Below are positions 6,245 through 6,989 of a stretch of DNA of 6,989 bases, one piece after another; positions within the stretch are counted from its first letter, which is position 1; every line of letters starts with the position of its first letter. Below the pieces are notes generated by a model that was not told where the DNA came from, did not search any database, and saw only the letters and a list, made by a program, of their open reading frames with translations. The position numbers and the translations under genes are program-made. The DNA comes from an uncultured Microbacteriaceae bacterium (GTDB taxonomy: Bacteria > Actinomycetota > Actinomycetes > Actinomycetales > Microbacteriaceae): NCBI GenBank assembly GCA_903907615.1, contig CAIVOR010000128.1, positions 1-6,989 of the forward strand, given 5' to 3'.

Positions 6245-6989
6245 GCGCGCTACCGAGTGTCGCGTGCGGTGTGCTGCTCGGGGCAGGAGTGTGGCTGATG
6301 CTCACGGTCGTGGGAGGACGACGCTTCGCGGCGTCGGTCGTCCCGACATCGCCACTTCCTCGGCGCCTCACCACTGCGGTTGTCCGCCGGACGTCGCTGA
6401 CTCTCGTCGTGGCCATTCTCGTCGGCACTGCCCTCGCCTTCGTCACGGGCATTCCGGGCCTCGGGGTGGTTGCGGGTATCACCGCAGTGGCGGTTCCCTG
6501 GGCGGTGGGTCGGTCGGCGGCGAATCGACGCGCGCGACAGTTGAGCGAGGAGTGGCCGGCGGTGATTGATGCGTTGGTGGCCGCCCTCCGCGCGGGCGGC
6601 ACGGTGACCGGTGCCATGGCCGCACTTGCCGCGTCATCCCGCGGGGCTGTTGCCCACGGCGCCCGCGACTTCATGCTTGCTGTCAACACCACGTCTGACG
6701 TCTCGTCGTCCTTGACGCTCGCCCAAGAGACCTGGAATAGCGCCGTGGGTGACCGCATCATCGAAACGCTGCGCTTGGCGAGTGAGTGTGGGGGTGTGGG
6801 GTCCATGCACGGGCTCATCGCGCACGCGCGAGATGAGCGCCGGGAAACGGGGGTACGGGCCGAAGTGCGCGCCCGTGCCGCCTGGATTCGTGTGGCGGCC
6901 ATCGTGGGGGCGTTGGCGCCGTGGATTGCGGTCATCGTGTTGGGAACCAGACCCGAAGGGCGTGAGGCCTATGGCACCCCGGCAGGCAC
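6238..6989 (+). CDS. tadB: TadB-like type II secretion F-domain membrane protein (3' end outside window)
   Basis: Inner-membrane platform protein of the Tad system, partner of the TadA ATPase. The frame is open for 250 codons from GTG 6238 to the window edge with no stop, so it is C-terminally cut. A first hydrophobic segment spans residues about 8-25 and two more lie at about 54-69 and 74-91. The cytoplasmic T2SSF domain begins near EEWPAVIDALVAALRAGG (104-121), with the typical WP-x-DAL and LRAG motifs, and continues through ETLRLASECGGVG to a new hydrophobic segment (about 218-236). GTG 6238 is chosen because it overlaps the tadA stop (GTGCTGA), implying coupling, and keeps the first membrane helix; ATG 6298 would delete most of that helix. 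TadB rather than TadC is inferred from its place right after tadA. Confidence 0.87.
   Translation, partial: MLSALPSVACGVLLGAGVWLMLTVVGGRRFAASVVPTSPLPRRLTTAVVRRTSLTLVVAILVGTALAFVTGIPGLGVVAGITAVAVPWAVGRSAANRRARQLSEEWPAVIDALVAALRAGGTVTGAMAALAASSRGAVAHGARDFMLAVNTTSDVSSSLTLAQETWNSAVGDRIIETLRLASECGGVGSMHGLIAHARDERRETGVRAEVRARAAWIRVAAIVGALAPWIAVIVLGTRPEGREAYGTPAG

Noticed and set aside
6183..6935. 250-codon open frame on the minus strand opposite the tadB-like gene
   Set aside because: It is antisense to a clear T2SSF membrane protein. Its composition (Ala, Arg, Thr and Ser rich with no domain) is typical of a reverse frame in GC-rich DNA.
1..6989. Search for insertion sequences, CRISPR arrays, defence genes, integrases, prophage genes and long direct repeats
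   Set aside because: None seen; nearly every base belongs to a recognisable chromosomal gene.

Overview
The window looks like chromosome from a high-G+C actinobacterium, most likely of the Microbacteriaceae type. The reasons are a DUF3039 protein directly upstream of murI-rph-rdgB, an actinobacterial-style TadA/CpaF ATPase (GSTQAGKT Walker A, HANSARE box), strong G/C bias at third codon positions, and start codons placed 6-7 bases after -10-like hexamers, as in leaderless actinobacterial mRNAs. This is read by eye; no database search was possible. Almost all of the window is coding. No gene-free stretch exceeds about 120 bases, and there are no insertion sequences, CRISPR arrays or phage genes.

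Layout. (1) Bases 2-862, plus strand: 3' part of an APC-superfamily amino acid permease, closed by a 19-bp-stem intrinsic terminator (880-927). (2) Bases 982-3416, plus strand: a compact housekeeping operon, DUF3039 protein - murI (glutamate racemase) - rph (RNase PH) - rdgB (dITP/XTP pyrophosphatase), with an 8-nt overlap and gaps of 12 and 10 nt. (3) Bases 3413-4845, minus strand: two tandem DedA-family membrane proteins, converging on rdgB so tightly that the two stop codons share one CTAG. (4) Bases 4907-4987, minus strand: tRNA-Leu(UAG). (5) Bases 5084-6989, plus strand: start of a Tad/Flp-type pilus or secretion locus, with the ATPase TadA/CpaF overlapping a TadB-like inner-membrane platform protein that runs off the window.

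How the genes relate. The first operon joins D-glutamate supply for peptidoglycan (MurI), tRNA 3'-end trimming (RNase PH) and removal of non-canonical purine nucleotides (RdgB). They are not one pathway, but the linkage is familiar in actinobacteria. The DedA pair probably serves lipid flipping or membrane homeostasis. The first-transcribed copy lacks the acidic residue normally found in the first DedA signature. The tad genes should continue past the right edge with TadC-, pilin- and TadE/F-like genes.

I found no convincing undescribed system. The items most worth checking are a perfect inverted repeat abutting the tadA start codon, the altered signature of the upstream DedA protein, and the apparent leaderless starts.
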